Positions 43,243 through 53,206 of a stretch of 64,000 nt of DNA are shown here, in pieces. The DNA lies in assembly GCF_001866665.1 (NCBI RefSeq), contig NZ_MLYO01000026.1:62001-126000 (forward strand). Reading direction: 5' to 3'. Made by a program: the position numbers and the translations under genes. The stretch's first letter is position 1; every line of letters starts with the position of its first letter. Source of the DNA: Streptomyces monashensis (lineage in GTDB: Bacteria; Actinomycetota; Actinomycetes; Streptomycetales; Streptomycetaceae). Below the pieces are notes generated by a model. The model was not told the DNA's origin. It was given only the letters and a program-made list of their open reading frames with translations, and made no database searches.

Positions 43243-43992
43243 TCACAGTTTGCCGCCCCGTCCGCTGTCGCGGCGTGGCGGCGCGATCAGCGTGGAGAGG
43301 TACGGCAGCGGCTCCCCGTCCAGTTCGGCGGCCGGCCGCACCGACTCCTCCGGCAGCCCGAGCGCCGAGCCCCACACGGCCTCCTCGATCCGCCCGGTCT
43401 CCGCGAGGGCCTCGGCCACCTCGGCGGCCTGTCGGCCGAACTTGTACGCCACGACCGTCCCCGGCCCGGCCAGCGCGTCCTTGAGCACGGCGGACCCGGC
43501 CGTGACCGGTACGAGGGTCAGCGGCTCGGTGCCCTCCGTCAGCACGGCTCCCGAGCGCGCCGCGAGATCCTGCATCGCGGTGATCCCGGGCACGGTCTCC
43601 ACGACCACGTCCGGCACGAGCTCCACGATGGTCTGCGCGAGATACGTGAACGTCGAGTACACGTTGGGATCGCCGATGGTGGCGAAGGCGACGCAACCGT
43701 GTGCCCGCAGCGACTCGGCGACCCGCTCGCCCGCCGCGTCCCAGGCCGCCTCCCGGCGTGCCCGGTCGGTCCGCTCGTTCAGCGCGAACACCACCCGGAC
43801 GACCTTCTCGGCGGGCACGTAGTGCAACACGGTCGCCTCGGCTCGCCCCGGCTCGCCCCCGTCTCTTCCGTCAGGCGCGGCCATGACGGGTACGACGACG
43901 ACATCGGCCGCGCGCAGCGCGTTGACCCCCTTGACCGTCACCAGCTCCGGATCACCGGGACCGACCCCGACTCCGATCAGTCTGCTGCTCAT
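43243..43992 (-). CDS. cobI: Precorrin-2 C20-methyltransferase
   Basis: 249 residues from the ATG at 43992. SAM-dependent methylase: G-V-G-V-G-P-G-D-P-E-L-V-T at the start, F-A-T-I-G-D-P-N-V-Y-S-T near 98, and V-P-G-I-T-A-M near 130. It methylates C-20 early in corrin synthesis. Last gene of the riboswitch-led operon, with a 4-nt overlap with cobB, and followed by the repeat tract at 42760-43235. Confidence 0.92.
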   Translation of the reverse strand: MSSRLIGVGVGPGDPELVTVKGVNALRAADVVVVPVMAAPDGRDGGEPGRAEATVLHYVPAEKVVRVVFALNERTDRARREAAWDAAGERVAESLRAHGCVAFATIGDPNVYSTFTYLAQTIVELVPDVVVETVPGITAMQDLAARSGAVLTEGTEPLTLVPVTAGSAVLKDALAGPGTVVAYKFGRQAAEVAEALAETGRIEEAVWGSALGLPEESVRPAAELDGEPLPYLSTLIAPPRRDSGRGGKL

Positions 43993-45335
43993 GACGTCCG
44001 GCACCTCTCCACGAACCGATGGGCCACACCGGGCTCGGCCGCCCAGTGCGTGTGCAGATAACTCGCGTGCACACCCCGCTGTACGAAACCTTCCAACCGC
44101 CGCACGGGCGTCCTGACCCCCCAGGCGGGAGCCGCACCGGCACCCGGCTCGACGACCGTGCGGTGGAACTCGTGCCCCCGCATCCGCGTCCCGGCGACGG
44201 CCAGCGCACTGTCGCCGACGGCCACGGCGTCCCGGTAGCCGAGGGTGAGCCGCTCCGACATCCGCGCGGTGGCATCGAGCACCCCGCACATCGGCCTGCC
44301 GTCCAACTCCCGGCAGAGATACAGCAGTCCGGCGCACTCGGCGGCGACCGGGGCACCGCCCAGCGCCAGTTCCGCCACGGCCTTCCGCAGCGGCTCGTTG
44401 GCGGACAGCTCGTCGGCGTACACCTCGGGAAATCCCCCGCCGATCACCAACCCGGCCGTTCCCCCGGGCAGTTGCTCGTCGCGGAGCGGGTCGAAGGTGA
44501 CGACCTCGGCACCGGCGGCGGTGAGCAGTTCGGTGTGCTCGGCGTAGGAGAAGGTGAAGGCGGGACCGCCGGCGAGGGCGACGACCGTACGCCTGCCTGT
44601 CGTGCCGACGGACGGTTCCCACGGCGCGCCTGACAGTGTTCCCGCGCTCCGAGCCAGTCCGAGCAGGGCTTCGAGATCACAACCTCGCTCGACCTGCGCG
44701 GCCATCGCCGCCACCGCGTCCACGGCCTCGGCCCGCCGCTCGGCGACGGGCACCAACCCCAGATGCCGCGACGGCGTGTCCACCTGCGGAGCCCTCCGCA
44801 GGGCGCCCAGCACCGGCACCCCCGCCGAATCCAACGCCTCCCGCAGCAGCTCCTCGTGCCGGTCGGACGCGACCTTGTTCAGGATCACGCCCCCGACCCG
44901 CACCTCCGGATCCCACGAAGCGAACCCGTGCACCAGCGCCGCCACCGACCGCGACTGCGACGAGGCGTCGACCACCAGCACCACCGGCGCCCGCAGCAGC
45001 TTCGCGACATGAGCGGTGGAGGCCAGTTCGCCTTCCCCCGCCGCCCCGTCGTACAGCCCCATCACGCCCTCGACCACGGCCAGGTCGCAGCCCCGCGCCC
45101 CGTGCAGGAACAGCGGAGCGACCAGCTCCGGCCCGCACAGGTAGGCGTCCAGGTTCCGCCCGACCCGGCCGGTCGCGAGCGCGTGGTACCCGGGGTCGAT
45201 GTAGTCCGGCCCGACCTTGTGCGGCGACACGGCGAGCCCCCGCGCGGCGAACGCGGCCATCAGCCCCGTGGCCACGGTGGTCTTGCCGCTGCCCGACGAG
45301 GGTGCGGCGATGACCAGCCGTGGCACCGACGACAT
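43989..45335 (-). CDS. cobB: Cobyrinate a,c-diamide synthase
   Basis: 448 residues from an ATG at 45335; a GTG one codon earlier overlaps the cobO stop and is equally possible. The N-terminal dethiobiotin-synthetase-like ATPase domain opens with I-A-A-P-S-S-G-S-G-K-T-T and P-H-K-V-G-P-D-Y-I-D-P; the C-terminal class I glutamine amidotransferase domain has G-G-G-F-P-E and the catalytic cysteine in A-E-C-A-G-L-L-Y-L. It amidates the a and c side chains of cobyrinate or hydrogenobyrinate. Confidence 0.93.
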   Translation of the reverse strand: MSSVPRLVIAAPSSGSGKTTVATGLMAAFAARGLAVSPHKVGPDYIDPGYHALATGRVGRNLDAYLCGPELVAPLFLHGARGCDLAVVEGVMGLYDGAAGEGELASTAHVAKLLRAPVVLVVDASSQSRSVAALVHGFASWDPEVRVGGVILNKVASDRHEELLREALDSAGVPVLGALRRAPQVDTPSRHLGLVPVAERRAEAVDAVAAMAAQVERGCDLEALLGLARSAGTLSGAPWEPSVGTTGRRTVVALAGGPAFTFSYAEHTELLTAAGAEVVTFDPLRDEQLPGGTAGLVIGGGFPEVYADELSANEPLRKAVAELALGGAPVAAECAGLLYLCRELDGRPMCGVLDATARMSERLTLGYRDAVAVGDSALAVAGTRMRGHEFHRTVVEPGAGAAPAWGVRTPVRRLEGFVQRGVHASYLHTHWAAEPGVAHRFVERCRTS

Positions 45336-45934
45336 CACCACTCGATGCCCTTCTGGCCCTTCTGCCCCACGTCCATGGGGTGCTTGACCTTCGACATGTC
45401 GGTGACGAGATCCGCGAAGTCCACCAGCTTCTCGGGCGCGTTCCGCCCGGTGATCACCACATGCTGGGTGCCCGGCCGGTTCCGCAGCACGTCCACGACC
45501 TCGTCGATGTCGACCCAGCCCCAGTGCATGGGGTACGCGAACTCGTCCAGCACGTACAGCCGGTACGTCTCGGCCGCCAGGTCCCGCTTGACCTGCTCCC
45601 AGCCCTCCCGCGCCTTCTCCTCGTTGTCCATCTGGGCGTCGCGCTGGACCCAGGACCAGCCCTCGCCCATCTTGTGCCAGTCGACGGTGCCGCCCTCGCC
45701 GGAGGCGCCGAGCACGCGCAGCGCGTTCTCCTCGCCGACCTTCCACTTCGCCGACTTGACGAACTGGAACACCCCGATCGGCCACCCCTGGTTCCAGGCG
45801 CGCAGCGCGAGCCCGAACGCGGCGGTGGACTTGCCCTTGCCGATGCCGGTGTGCACGACGACCAGCGGACGATTGCGACGCTGACGGGTCGTCAGGCCGT
45901 CGTCCGGTACGACACTCGGCTGTCCCTGCGGCAC
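45335..45934 (-). CDS. cobO: Cob(I)yrinic acid a,c-diamide adenosyltransferase
   Basis: 199 residues, GTG start overlapping the chelatase TAG by 1 nt. RecA-like fold with the P-loop V-H-T-G-I-G-K-G-K-S-T-A at about 28-39, F-Q-F-V-K, L-D-E-F-A-Y-P-M and V-I-T-G-R-N-A-P. It places the 5'-deoxyadenosyl ligand on cobalt. Coupled to cobB downstream. Confidence 0.94.
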   Translation of the reverse strand: MPQGQPSVVPDDGLTTRQRRNRPLVVVHTGIGKGKSTAAFGLALRAWNQGWPIGVFQFVKSAKWKVGEENALRVLGASGEGGTVDWHKMGEGWSWVQRDAQMDNEEKAREGWEQVKRDLAAETYRLYVLDEFAYPMHWGWVDIDEVVDVLRNRPGTQHVVITGRNAPEKLVDFADLVTDMSKVKHPMDVGQKGQKGIEW

Positions 45935-48015
45935 TACGCGGCCCTCCTCGACGTCCCCTGCACATCCCTGACCAGCCCGGCGATCGAGTCCGCCCGCAGC
46001 TCGTCCAGCGTGACGGCCGTACCGCCGAGCTCACCCGCGAGCTGCCCGGCCAGCCCCAGCCGCACCGGCCCCGACTCGCAGTCCACGACCACCGACGCGA
46101 CCCCCTCGGCCGCGAACAGCCGCGCCGCCCTCCCGGCCAGCGCCACCGGATCGGTCCCACCCGTCACCCGACCACCACCCCGGCCGGAGGCTCCCCCAGA
46201 GCCGAAAGCCTGGGGGGACCCCCATCGCGCCGCCCCTCCGTCTGTCGCCCGCCCGTCGGTCACCACCACGACCAGCGCCCGTCGCGCCGGATCCCGCAGC
46301 CGCTCCACGCGCAGCACCTCGTGCGCCCTGAGCAGTCCGGCCGCCAGCGGCGTACGACCGCCCGTCGGCAGCGACTCCAGCCGTACGGCGGCCGCGTCCA
46401 CGGACGACGTCGGCGGCAGCGCCACCTCCGCGCCGGACCCCCGGAAGGTCACCAGACCCACCTTGTCCCGCCGCTGATAGGCGTCCAGCAGCAGCGACAG
46501 CACGGCACCCTTCACCGCGCTCATCCGCTGCCGCGCCGCCATCGAGCCCGAGGCGTCGACCACGAACAGCACGAGGTTGCCCTCGCGCCCCTCCCGCGTC
46601 GCCTGCCGCAGATCGTCCCGGCGGATCACCAGCCCCGGTCCGGACCGGCCGCGCGCCCGCTGGTGCGGGGCCGCCGCCTGCACGGTGGCGGCCAGATGCA
46701 GCTTGGTCAGCGCGCCCCGGGGCCGCCGGGACCCGGTGGTCCGCCCGTGTTCGGTCCGTGCCCGCGAGCGCCGCCCGGCGGCACCCTCGCCGATCCCGGG
46801 CACGCTCAGCACCTTGGTGCGGAACGGCTCGGCGGCCCGTACGGCCGACTGCTCCCGGGCCGACCCGGCCGCCCGCGGTTCCCCCTCCTCACCGGTCTCC
46901 GGGCGCGCGGACGCGTCCCCGCCCCCCTGCGGACCGGAGTCGGGCCGGGGCCGGCCACCGCCCCCACCAGGACCGTCGGGGTCGGGATCGTCCTCGGGGG
47001 ACTCCCCGGAGAACTCCTCCAGCGTCTCGTCCAGCTTGTCCTCGTCCAGACCGGGAGCGTCGAACGGATTACGGCGCCTGCGGTGCGGCAGCGCGAGCAG
47101 CGCCGCCTGCCGTACGTCCTCCGCCAGCACATCCGTCCGCCCGGCCCACGCGGCCAGCGCCGTCGCCGTACGGGCCATCACGATGTCGGCCCGCATACCG
47201 TCCACCTCGAAGGCCGCGCAGGTCGCCGCGATCTGCCGCAGCGCACCGTCGCCGAGACGCACCTGCGGCAGCAACTCCCGTGCCACGACGATCCGTTGCC
47301 GTACGGCGGCCTCCTCGTCCGTCCACCGCGCGGCGAAGCCGGCCGGATCGTCGTCGTAGGCCAGCCGGCGCCGGACGACCTCCACCCGCTGGTCGGGCTC
47401 GCGGGAGGCCGCGACCTCCACGGTCAGCCCGAACCGGTCCAGCAGCTGCGGCCGCAGCTCGCCCTCCTCGGGGTTCATCGTGCCGACGAGCAGGAACCGG
47501 GCCGCGTGCCGCACGGAGACGCCCTCGCGCTCCACGTGCGAGGCGCCCATCGCCGCCGCGTCCAGCAGCAGGTCGACCAGGTGGTCGTGGAGGAGGTTGA
47601 CCTCGTCGACGTACAGGATGCCCCGGTGCGCGTCGGCCAGCAGGCCCGGCTCGAACGCCTTCACGCCCTCCGCGAGCGCGCGCTCGATGTCGAGGGCGCC
47701 GACGAGGCGGTCCTCGGAGGCGCCGACGGGCAGTTCGACCATCCGCGCCGGCCGTGCCGTACCCGGTGCCGGCCCGTGCGGGCCGTCGGGACAGCCCGGG
47801 TCCGGTGCCGACGGGTCGCAGGAGAACCGGCAGCCGGGGACGACGGCCACCTCGGGCAGCAGCGCCGAAAGGGCGCGCACGGCCGTCGACTTGGCCGTAC
47901 CCTTCTCGCCGCGCACCAGGACACCGCCGACGGCGGGGCTGACGGCGTTCAGCAGCAGCGCGAGCCGCAGGTCGTCCTGGCCGACCACGGCCGTAAAGGG
48001 GAAGGGGGTGCTCAC
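45934..48015 (-). CDS. ChlI-ChlD fusion, putative cobaltochelatase ATPase subunit
   Basis: 693 residues, GTG start overlapping the cobN stop. The N-terminal AAA+ domain has Walker A G-E-K-G-T-A-K-S-T at 36-44 and Walker B I-L-Y-V-D-E-V-N-L; the middle is an acidic, Pro/Gly-rich linker (about 340-440); the C-terminus is a von Willebrand A domain with MIDAS motif D-A-S-G-S-M. Together this replaces separate CobS and CobT as the motor for CobN. A short Gly/Ser-rich insertion sits in the VWA domain near S-P-Q-A-F-G-S-G-G. It would power cobalt insertion, consistent with its place between cobN and cobO. Confidence 0.9.
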   Translation of the reverse strand: MSTPFPFTAVVGQDDLRLALLLNAVSPAVGGVLVRGEKGTAKSTAVRALSALLPEVAVVPGCRFSCDPSAPDPGCPDGPHGPAPGTARPARMVELPVGASEDRLVGALDIERALAEGVKAFEPGLLADAHRGILYVDEVNLLHDHLVDLLLDAAAMGASHVEREGVSVRHAARFLLVGTMNPEEGELRPQLLDRFGLTVEVAASREPDQRVEVVRRRLAYDDDPAGFAARWTDEEAAVRQRIVVARELLPQVRLGDGALRQIAATCAAFEVDGMRADIVMARTATALAAWAGRTDVLAEDVRQAALLALPHRRRRNPFDAPGLDEDKLDETLEEFSGESPEDDPDPDGPGGGGGRPRPDSGPQGGGDASARPETGEEGEPRAAGSAREQSAVRAAEPFRTKVLSVPGIGEGAAGRRSRARTEHGRTTGSRRPRGALTKLHLAATVQAAAPHQRARGRSGPGLVIRRDDLRQATREGREGNLVLFVVDASGSMAARQRMSAVKGAVLSLLLDAYQRRDKVGLVTFRGSGAEVALPPTSSVDAAAVRLESLPTGGRTPLAAGLLRAHEVLRVERLRDPARRALVVVVTDGRATDGGAARWGSPQAFGSGGASGRGGGRVTGGTDPVALAGRAARLFAAEGVASVVVDCESGPVRLGLAGQLAGELGGTAVTLDELRADSIAGLVRDVQGTSRRAA

Positions 48016-51000
48016 TGGTCTCCCTCCAGGTCGCCTTCCAGCTCCAGGTAGGTGGCGCGCAGCCGCTCCAGTGTGTCCGCGTCCGGCTCGGCCCACAGGC
48101 CCCGGTCCGCGGCCTCCAGGAGCCGCTCGGTGACGCCGCGCAGCGCCCACGGGTTGGACTTCTTCATGAAGTCCCGGTTCTCCGGGTCGAAGACGTACTC
48201 CGCGCTGAGCTTCTCGTACATCCAGTCGTCGACCACGCCCGCGGTCGCGTCGTAGCCGAACAGGTAGTCCACGGTCGCCGCCATCTCGAAGGCGCCCTTG
48301 TAGCCGTGCCGGCGCATGGCCGCCATCCAGCGCGGGTTGACCACCCGGGCCCGGAAGACGCGGTGCGTCTCCTCGCCCAGCGTCCGCGTCCGCACCTGGT
48401 CCGGTACGGCCGAATCACCCACGTACGCCTCGGGGTTGGCGCCGGTCAGATGCCGGACCATGGCGACCATGCCGCCGTGGTACTGGAAGTAGTCGTCCGC
48501 GTCGACCAGGTCGTGCTCGCGGGTGTCGACGTTCTTCGCCGCCACCGCGATCCGCCTGAACGCGGTCTCCATGTCGCCGCGCGCCGCCCGTCCGTCGAGC
48601 CCGCGCCCGTAGGCGTAGCCGCCCCAGACCGCGTACACCTCGGCGAGGTCCGCGTCGGAGCGCCAGTTGCGGGCGTCGATCAGCGGGAGCAGACCGGCGC
48701 CGTACGCTCCCGGCTTCGAGCCGAAGACACGGGCCGTCGCGCGGCGCCGGTCGCCGTGCTCGGCGGTGTCCTCGTCGGCGTGTGCCTTCACGTAGTTGCT
48801 TTCCGCGGGCTCGTCCAGCTCCGCCACGGCCCGCACCGCGTCGTCGATCAGCCCGACGACGTGCGGGAACGCGTCCCGGAAGAAGCCGGAGATACGGACC
48901 GTGACGTCGATGCGCGGCCGGCCCAGCTCCGCCGGGGGCACGATCTCGAAGCCCGTCACCCGGCGCGAGGCGTCGTCCCACACCGGGCGGCAGCCCAGCA
49001 GCGCCAGGATCTCGGCGATGTCGTCGCCCTGGGTGCGCATCGCGGACGTGCCCCAGACCGTCAGGCCCACGGACTTCGGGTACTCGCCCGTGTCCTGGAG
49101 GTACCGCTGCACCAGCGAGTCGGCGAGCGACTGCCCGACCTCCCAACTCAGCCTGGACGGAATGGCCTTGGGGTCGACCGAGTAGAAGTTGCGGCCGGTT
49201 GGCAGGACGTTCACGAGGCCACGGGTCGGCGAACCCGACGGGCCCGCCGGGACGTAACCGCCGTCCAGCGCCCGCAGGATGTGCCCGATCTCGTCCGTGG
49301 TGCGCGCCAGCCGGGGTACGACCTCCTCGCAGGCGAACTCCAACACCCGGGCGGCGTCAGGGAGTTCGGTGCCGAGCACGCCCCGCAGCACGGCGGGCAC
49401 GACCGCACGGTCCCATGCCCGCGCCTCCATCCCCTCCGCGATCCCCCGGCACAGCTGCTCCAGCAGGTCGATCGCGTCGGCGGCCGTCCGGGACGGGCCT
49501 GCGGCCAGGTCAGTCAGCTCCACCGGCACCTTCACCGGTGCGCCCGGCTCGGCCAGCAGCTCCTTCTCGACCAGCCCGAAATGAGCGGCCAGCGCGGCCC
49601 TGAGTCCCGGCAGGGCGTTCGCCCGACCGCCCCACACCTGGGAAGCCCGCAGCACGGCCAGCACCAGGTTCACGCGCGGCTCGCCGACCGGGCCACCGCC
49701 CAGGATGTGCAGACCGTCCCTGATCTGGACGTCCTTGATCTCGCAGAGATAGCCGTCGATGTGCATGACGAACTCGTCGAAGTCGTCGTCGCCCGGCTGC
49801 TCGTCCACGTGCAGGTCGTGGTGCAGCTCGGCCGCCTTCACCAGCGTCCAGATCTGCGCGCGGACGGCCGGGGCCTTCGCCGGGTCCAGGTCGGAGACGA
49901 GCGCGTACTCGTCGAGCAGCTGCTCCAGCTTGGCCAGGTCGCCGTAGGTGTCGGCGCGGGCCATCGGCGGCACCAGGTGGTCGACCACCGTGGCGTGCCC
50001 GCGCCGCTTGGCCTGGGTGCCCTCACCGGGGTCGTTCACGATGAACGGGTAGACGAGGGGCAGGTTCCCGAGGACGGCGTCCGGGGCGCAGCCGCCGGAG
50101 AGCCCGAGCCCCTTGCCCGGCAGCCACTCCATCGTGCCGTGCTTGCCCATGTGCACGATCGCGTCCGCGCCGAAGCCCCCCTCCGACGGCGCGGCCTCCA
50201 GCCAGCGGTAGGCCGCCATGTAGTGGTGCGAGGGCGGCATGTCGGGGTCGTGGTAGATCGCGATCGGGTTCTCCCCGAAGCCGCGCGGCGGCTGGATCAT
50301 CACCACGACGTTCCCGAACTGCAGGGACGCCAGCACGATGTCCTCGCCGTCGACGTACAGGCTGCCCGGCGGCTCGCCCCAGGCCTCGGTCATGGCCCCC
50401 TTGAGATCGGGGTCGAGCTTCTCGAACCACGCCCGGTAGTCCGCCAGCGGCACCCGCGCCGGTGCGGCGGCCAGCTGCTCCTCGGTCAGCCACTCGACGT
50501 CGTGCCCGCCGGCCTCGATGAGCCGGTGGATCAACTCGTCGCCCTCGGACGGGTATTCGGTGAGCCCGTACCCGGCGTCCCGGAACGCGTCCAGCACCCG
50601 CACCGCCGACGCGGGCGTGTCCAGACCGACCGCGTTGCCGACCCGCGAGTGCTTGGTCGGGTACGCGGTGAAGACCAGCGCGATCTTCTTCTCGGCGTTC
50701 GGCTTGTGCTTCAACCGGGCGTGGCGCAGGGCGATTCCGGCCACGCGCGCGGCCCGCTCGGGGTCGGCGACGTACACCGGAACCTCGTCCGGACCCTGCT
50801 CCTTGAAGGAGAAGGGCACGGTGATCAGCCGGCCGTCGAACTCCGGGATGGCGACCTGCATCGCCGCGTCCATGGGGGACAGGGCGGCGTCCGACTCGTC
50901 CCACGCGGCGCGAGAGGAGGTGAGGCAAAGGCCTTGCAGGACAGGAACGTCGAGGTCGGCGAGGGCGCCGACGTCCCAGGACTCCTCGTCGCCGCCCGCC

Positions 51001-51677
51001 GAGGCCTGCGACGCGTGCGTGCCGCCCGCCGCGAGCACGGTCGCGACCAGCGCGTCGGCCCTGCCCAGCAGCTCGTACAGCCCGGCGTCCGCGCCGCGCA
51101 GCGAACCGCAGTACACGGGAAGGGCGTTCGCGCCCGCCGCCTCGATCGCCTCGCACAGGGTGTCCACGAAGGCGGTGTTGCCGCTCAGCTCGTGCGCCCG
51201 GTAGAAGAGCACGCCCACGGTCGGGCGGCCGTCCCGTGCCGCGTACGAGCCGTGGACGCCGTACTCCGGCATCTTCCGCGGCTCCTCGAAGCCCTCGCCG
51301 GTCAGCAGCACGGTGTCCGACAGGAACCGGGACAGCTCCAGCAGGTTCGCCGGGCCGCCCTCGACCAGGTACGTCAGCGCCTCCGCGACCACACCGGCCG
51401 GCACCGAGGACTCGGCCATCAGCTCCGCGTCCGGCACGGTCTCGCCGCCCAGCAGCACCGTCGGGATCCCGGCCGCCTTCAGCGCGGCGAGCCCGTCCTC
51501 CCAGGCCCGCTTGCCGCCGAGCAGCCGTACGACGGCGAGGTCCGCGCCGTCCAGCAGCCCCGGCAGCTCCTGCCGGACGTCCACCCGGGTCGGGTTGCCG
51601 ATGCGGAAGTCCGCGCCGGAGGCCCGGGCCGCCAGCAGGTCCGTGTCGGCGGTGGACAACAACAACACTGTGCTCAT
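48012..51677 (-). CDS. cobN: Cobaltochelatase subunit CobN
   Basis: 1221 residues from the ATG at 51677 (M-S-T-V-L-L-L-S-T-A-D). The catalytic large subunit of the ATP-dependent cobaltochelatase, related to magnesium chelatase BchH. Conserved blocks include V-F-T-A-Y-P-T-K-H-S-R-V-G-N-A, H-M-G-K-H-G-T-M-E-W-L-P-G-K, L-P-T-G-R-N-F-Y-S-V-D-P and G-Y-A-Y-G-R-G-L. It inserts cobalt into hydrogenobyrinate a,c-diamide in the late-insertion route. Coupled at both ends (cobQ and the ATPase gene). Confidence 0.95.
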   Translation of the reverse strand: MSTVLLLSTADTDLLAARASGADFRIGNPTRVDVRQELPGLLDGADLAVVRLLGGKRAWEDGLAALKAAGIPTVLLGGETVPDAELMAESSVPAGVVAEALTYLVEGGPANLLELSRFLSDTVLLTGEGFEEPRKMPEYGVHGSYAARDGRPTVGVLFYRAHELSGNTAFVDTLCEAIEAAGANALPVYCGSLRGADAGLYELLGRADALVATVLAAGGTHASQASAGGDEESWDVGALADLDVPVLQGLCLTSSRAAWDESDAALSPMDAAMQVAIPEFDGRLITVPFSFKEQGPDEVPVYVADPERAARVAGIALRHARLKHKPNAEKKIALVFTAYPTKHSRVGNAVGLDTPASAVRVLDAFRDAGYGLTEYPSEGDELIHRLIEAGGHDVEWLTEEQLAAAPARVPLADYRAWFEKLDPDLKGAMTEAWGEPPGSLYVDGEDIVLASLQFGNVVVMIQPPRGFGENPIAIYHDPDMPPSHHYMAAYRWLEAAPSEGGFGADAIVHMGKHGTMEWLPGKGLGLSGGCAPDAVLGNLPLVYPFIVNDPGEGTQAKRRGHATVVDHLVPPMARADTYGDLAKLEQLLDEYALVSDLDPAKAPAVRAQIWTLVKAAELHHDLHVDEQPGDDDFDEFVMHIDGYLCEIKDVQIRDGLHILGGGPVGEPRVNLVLAVLRASQVWGGRANALPGLRAALAAHFGLVEKELLAEPGAPVKVPVELTDLAAGPSRTAADAIDLLEQLCRGIAEGMEARAWDRAVVPAVLRGVLGTELPDAARVLEFACEEVVPRLARTTDEIGHILRALDGGYVPAGPSGSPTRGLVNVLPTGRNFYSVDPKAIPSRLSWEVGQSLADSLVQRYLQDTGEYPKSVGLTVWGTSAMRTQGDDIAEILALLGCRPVWDDASRRVTGFEIVPPAELGRPRIDVTVRISGFFRDAFPHVVGLIDDAVRAVAELDEPAESNYVKAHADEDTAEHGDRRRATARVFGSKPGAYGAGLLPLIDARNWRSDADLAEVYAVWGGYAYGRGLDGRAARGDMETAFRRIAVAAKNVDTREHDLVDADDYFQYHGGMVAMVRHLTGANPEAYVGDSAVPDQVRTRTLGEETHRVFRARVVNPRWMAAMRRHGYKGAFEMAATVDYLFGYDATAGVVDDWMYEKLSAEYVFDPENRDFMKKSNPWALRGVTERLLEAADRGLWAEPDADTLERLRATYLELEGDLEGDQ

Positions 51678-53206
51678 GCGGGCGCTCCCGGTGAAATGAA
51701 AGGCAGTCCTTGCGGCGCGCCCGACTCGATGAGCCGCCACAGCGCGTCCGTGTCCGCGTGCTGTTCGATCAGGTCGCCGAGCCGGTCGAGCTGCTCCTCG
51801 CGCAGCGCGGCGAAGGAGGTGTCCGGCGCGGGCACGAAACGGCGGCCCGCGGCGGCGGCCACCTCGCGCAGGAAGGCCCGCCGGAAGCCGTCCGACTCCA
51901 GCGAGCCGTGCCAGTGGGTGCCCCAGGTCTGCCCGACCCGGCAGCCGTCCAGGCTGTGTCCTCTGCCGTCGGAGATGAACCTGTCCCCGCCGGTCACGTC
52001 GGCGACCCCGTGATGGATCTCGTAGCCCTCGACCCGCTCGCCGAGTGCCTCCCCCTCCGGCCGGGCAAGGGTCTTCTCGGGGGCGAACCGCACCCTTAGG
52101 GGCAGCACCCCGAGCCCGTCGACCTGCCCCCGCCGGCTCTCGACCTCGTCCTCGATGTGCTCACCGAGGATCTGGAAGCCGCCGCAGATGCCGAGGACGG
52201 GCCGCTGTTCGGCGGCCCTGCGGCGCAGCGCGTCCGCGAGGCCCCGCTCGTGCAGCCACTCCAGGGCCCGGACCGTCCCCCGGGTCCCGGGGACGACGAC
52301 GAGATCGGCGTCCGCCAGCTCCTCCGGGCGGTCCACGAACCGCACCACGACGCCCGGTTCGGCGGCGAGCGCGTCCACGTCCGTGAAGTTGGACATCAGC
52401 GGGATCGCGCAGACGGCGACCCGGAGCACGTCCTCGCCGACCGGGGGAACGACGGCCGACTCGCGGACCGTGCCGCGCAGCGACACGCGCAGGCCGTCCT
52501 CCTCGTCGATGCCGAGGCCGTGCCGGAAGGGGAGAACGCCGTACGTCTGCCGCCCGGTGAGGCCGTGCAGCATGTCGAGCCCGGGCTCCAGAAGGCTCAC
52601 GTCCCCCCGGAACTTGTTCACCAGGAACCCGGCGACCAGCTCCTGGTCCTCGGGCGAGAGCAGGGCGACGGTGCCGAAGAAGGAGGCGAAGACGCCCCCG
52701 CGGTCGATGTCGCCGACCACGAGCACGGGCAGTCGCGCGTTCCGCGCGATCCCCATGTTCACGATGTCGGTCCGGCGCAGATTGATCTCGGCCGGGCTGC
52801 CCGCCCCCTCACAGATCACCGCGTCATACGTGCCCCGCAACTCCGCCAGGCAGTCCAGCACCGTGCCGAGCAGCCGCTGCTGCCGCCCGCCGTGATAGCC
52901 GCGGGCGCTCAGCTCGCCCACCGGCCTGCCCAGCAGCACGACCTGGCTGCTCTGTTCGCCGCCCGGCTTGAGCAGCACCGGGTTCATCAGCGCGGTCGGC
53001 TCGATCCGGCACGCCTGGGCCTGCATGGCCTGCGCCCGGCCGATCTCCGCGCCCTCGCGGGTCACGAAGGAGTTGAGCGACATGTTCTGCGCCTTGAACG
53101 GCGCGACCTTCACGCCCTGGCGCACCAGCCACCGGCAGATCCCGGCCGTCACGACGCTCTTGCCGGCGTCGGAGGTGGTGCCGGCGACGAGGAGTCCCCC
53201 GTTCAC
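51674..53206 (-). CDS. cobQ: Cobyric acid synthase
   Basis: 510 residues, GTG start at 53206. N-terminal ATP-binding domain with G-T-T-S-D-A-G-K-S and F-K-A-Q-N-M-S-L-N-S, then E-G-A-G-S-P-A-E-I-N; C-terminal amidotransferase domain with the catalytic Cys in L-G-I-C-G-G-F-Q and a histidine in W-G-T-H-W-H-G. It amidates side chains b, d, e and g. Overlaps cobD and cobN by 4 nt each. Confidence 0.95.
   Translation of the reverse strand: MNGGLLVAGTTSDAGKSVVTAGICRWLVRQGVKVAPFKAQNMSLNSFVTREGAEIGRAQAMQAQACRIEPTALMNPVLLKPGGEQSSQVVLLGRPVGELSARGYHGGRQQRLLGTVLDCLAELRGTYDAVICEGAGSPAEINLRRTDIVNMGIARNARLPVLVVGDIDRGGVFASFFGTVALLSPEDQELVAGFLVNKFRGDVSLLEPGLDMLHGLTGRQTYGVLPFRHGLGIDEEDGLRVSLRGTVRESAVVPPVGEDVLRVAVCAIPLMSNFTDVDALAAEPGVVVRFVDRPEELADADLVVVPGTRGTVRALEWLHERGLADALRRRAAEQRPVLGICGGFQILGEHIEDEVESRRGQVDGLGVLPLRVRFAPEKTLARPEGEALGERVEGYEIHHGVADVTGGDRFISDGRGHSLDGCRVGQTWGTHWHGSLESDGFRRAFLREVAAAAGRRFVPAPDTSFAALREEQLDRLGDLIEQHADTDALWRLIESGAPQGLPFISPGAPA

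Noticed and set aside
41915..43696. Minus-strand open frame of 593 codons spanning the repeat tract and ZIP gene
   Set aside because: It is the antisense of cobI, the repeat and the ZIP gene in turn, with compositionally biased residues and no domain.
42773..43822. Long open frame on the + strand of about 350 codons through the repeat tract and into cobI
   Set aside because: Its sequence is Gly/Arg/Val-rich repetition and then antisense to cobI. It has no family match and no convincing ribosome-binding site; it stays open through GC bias.
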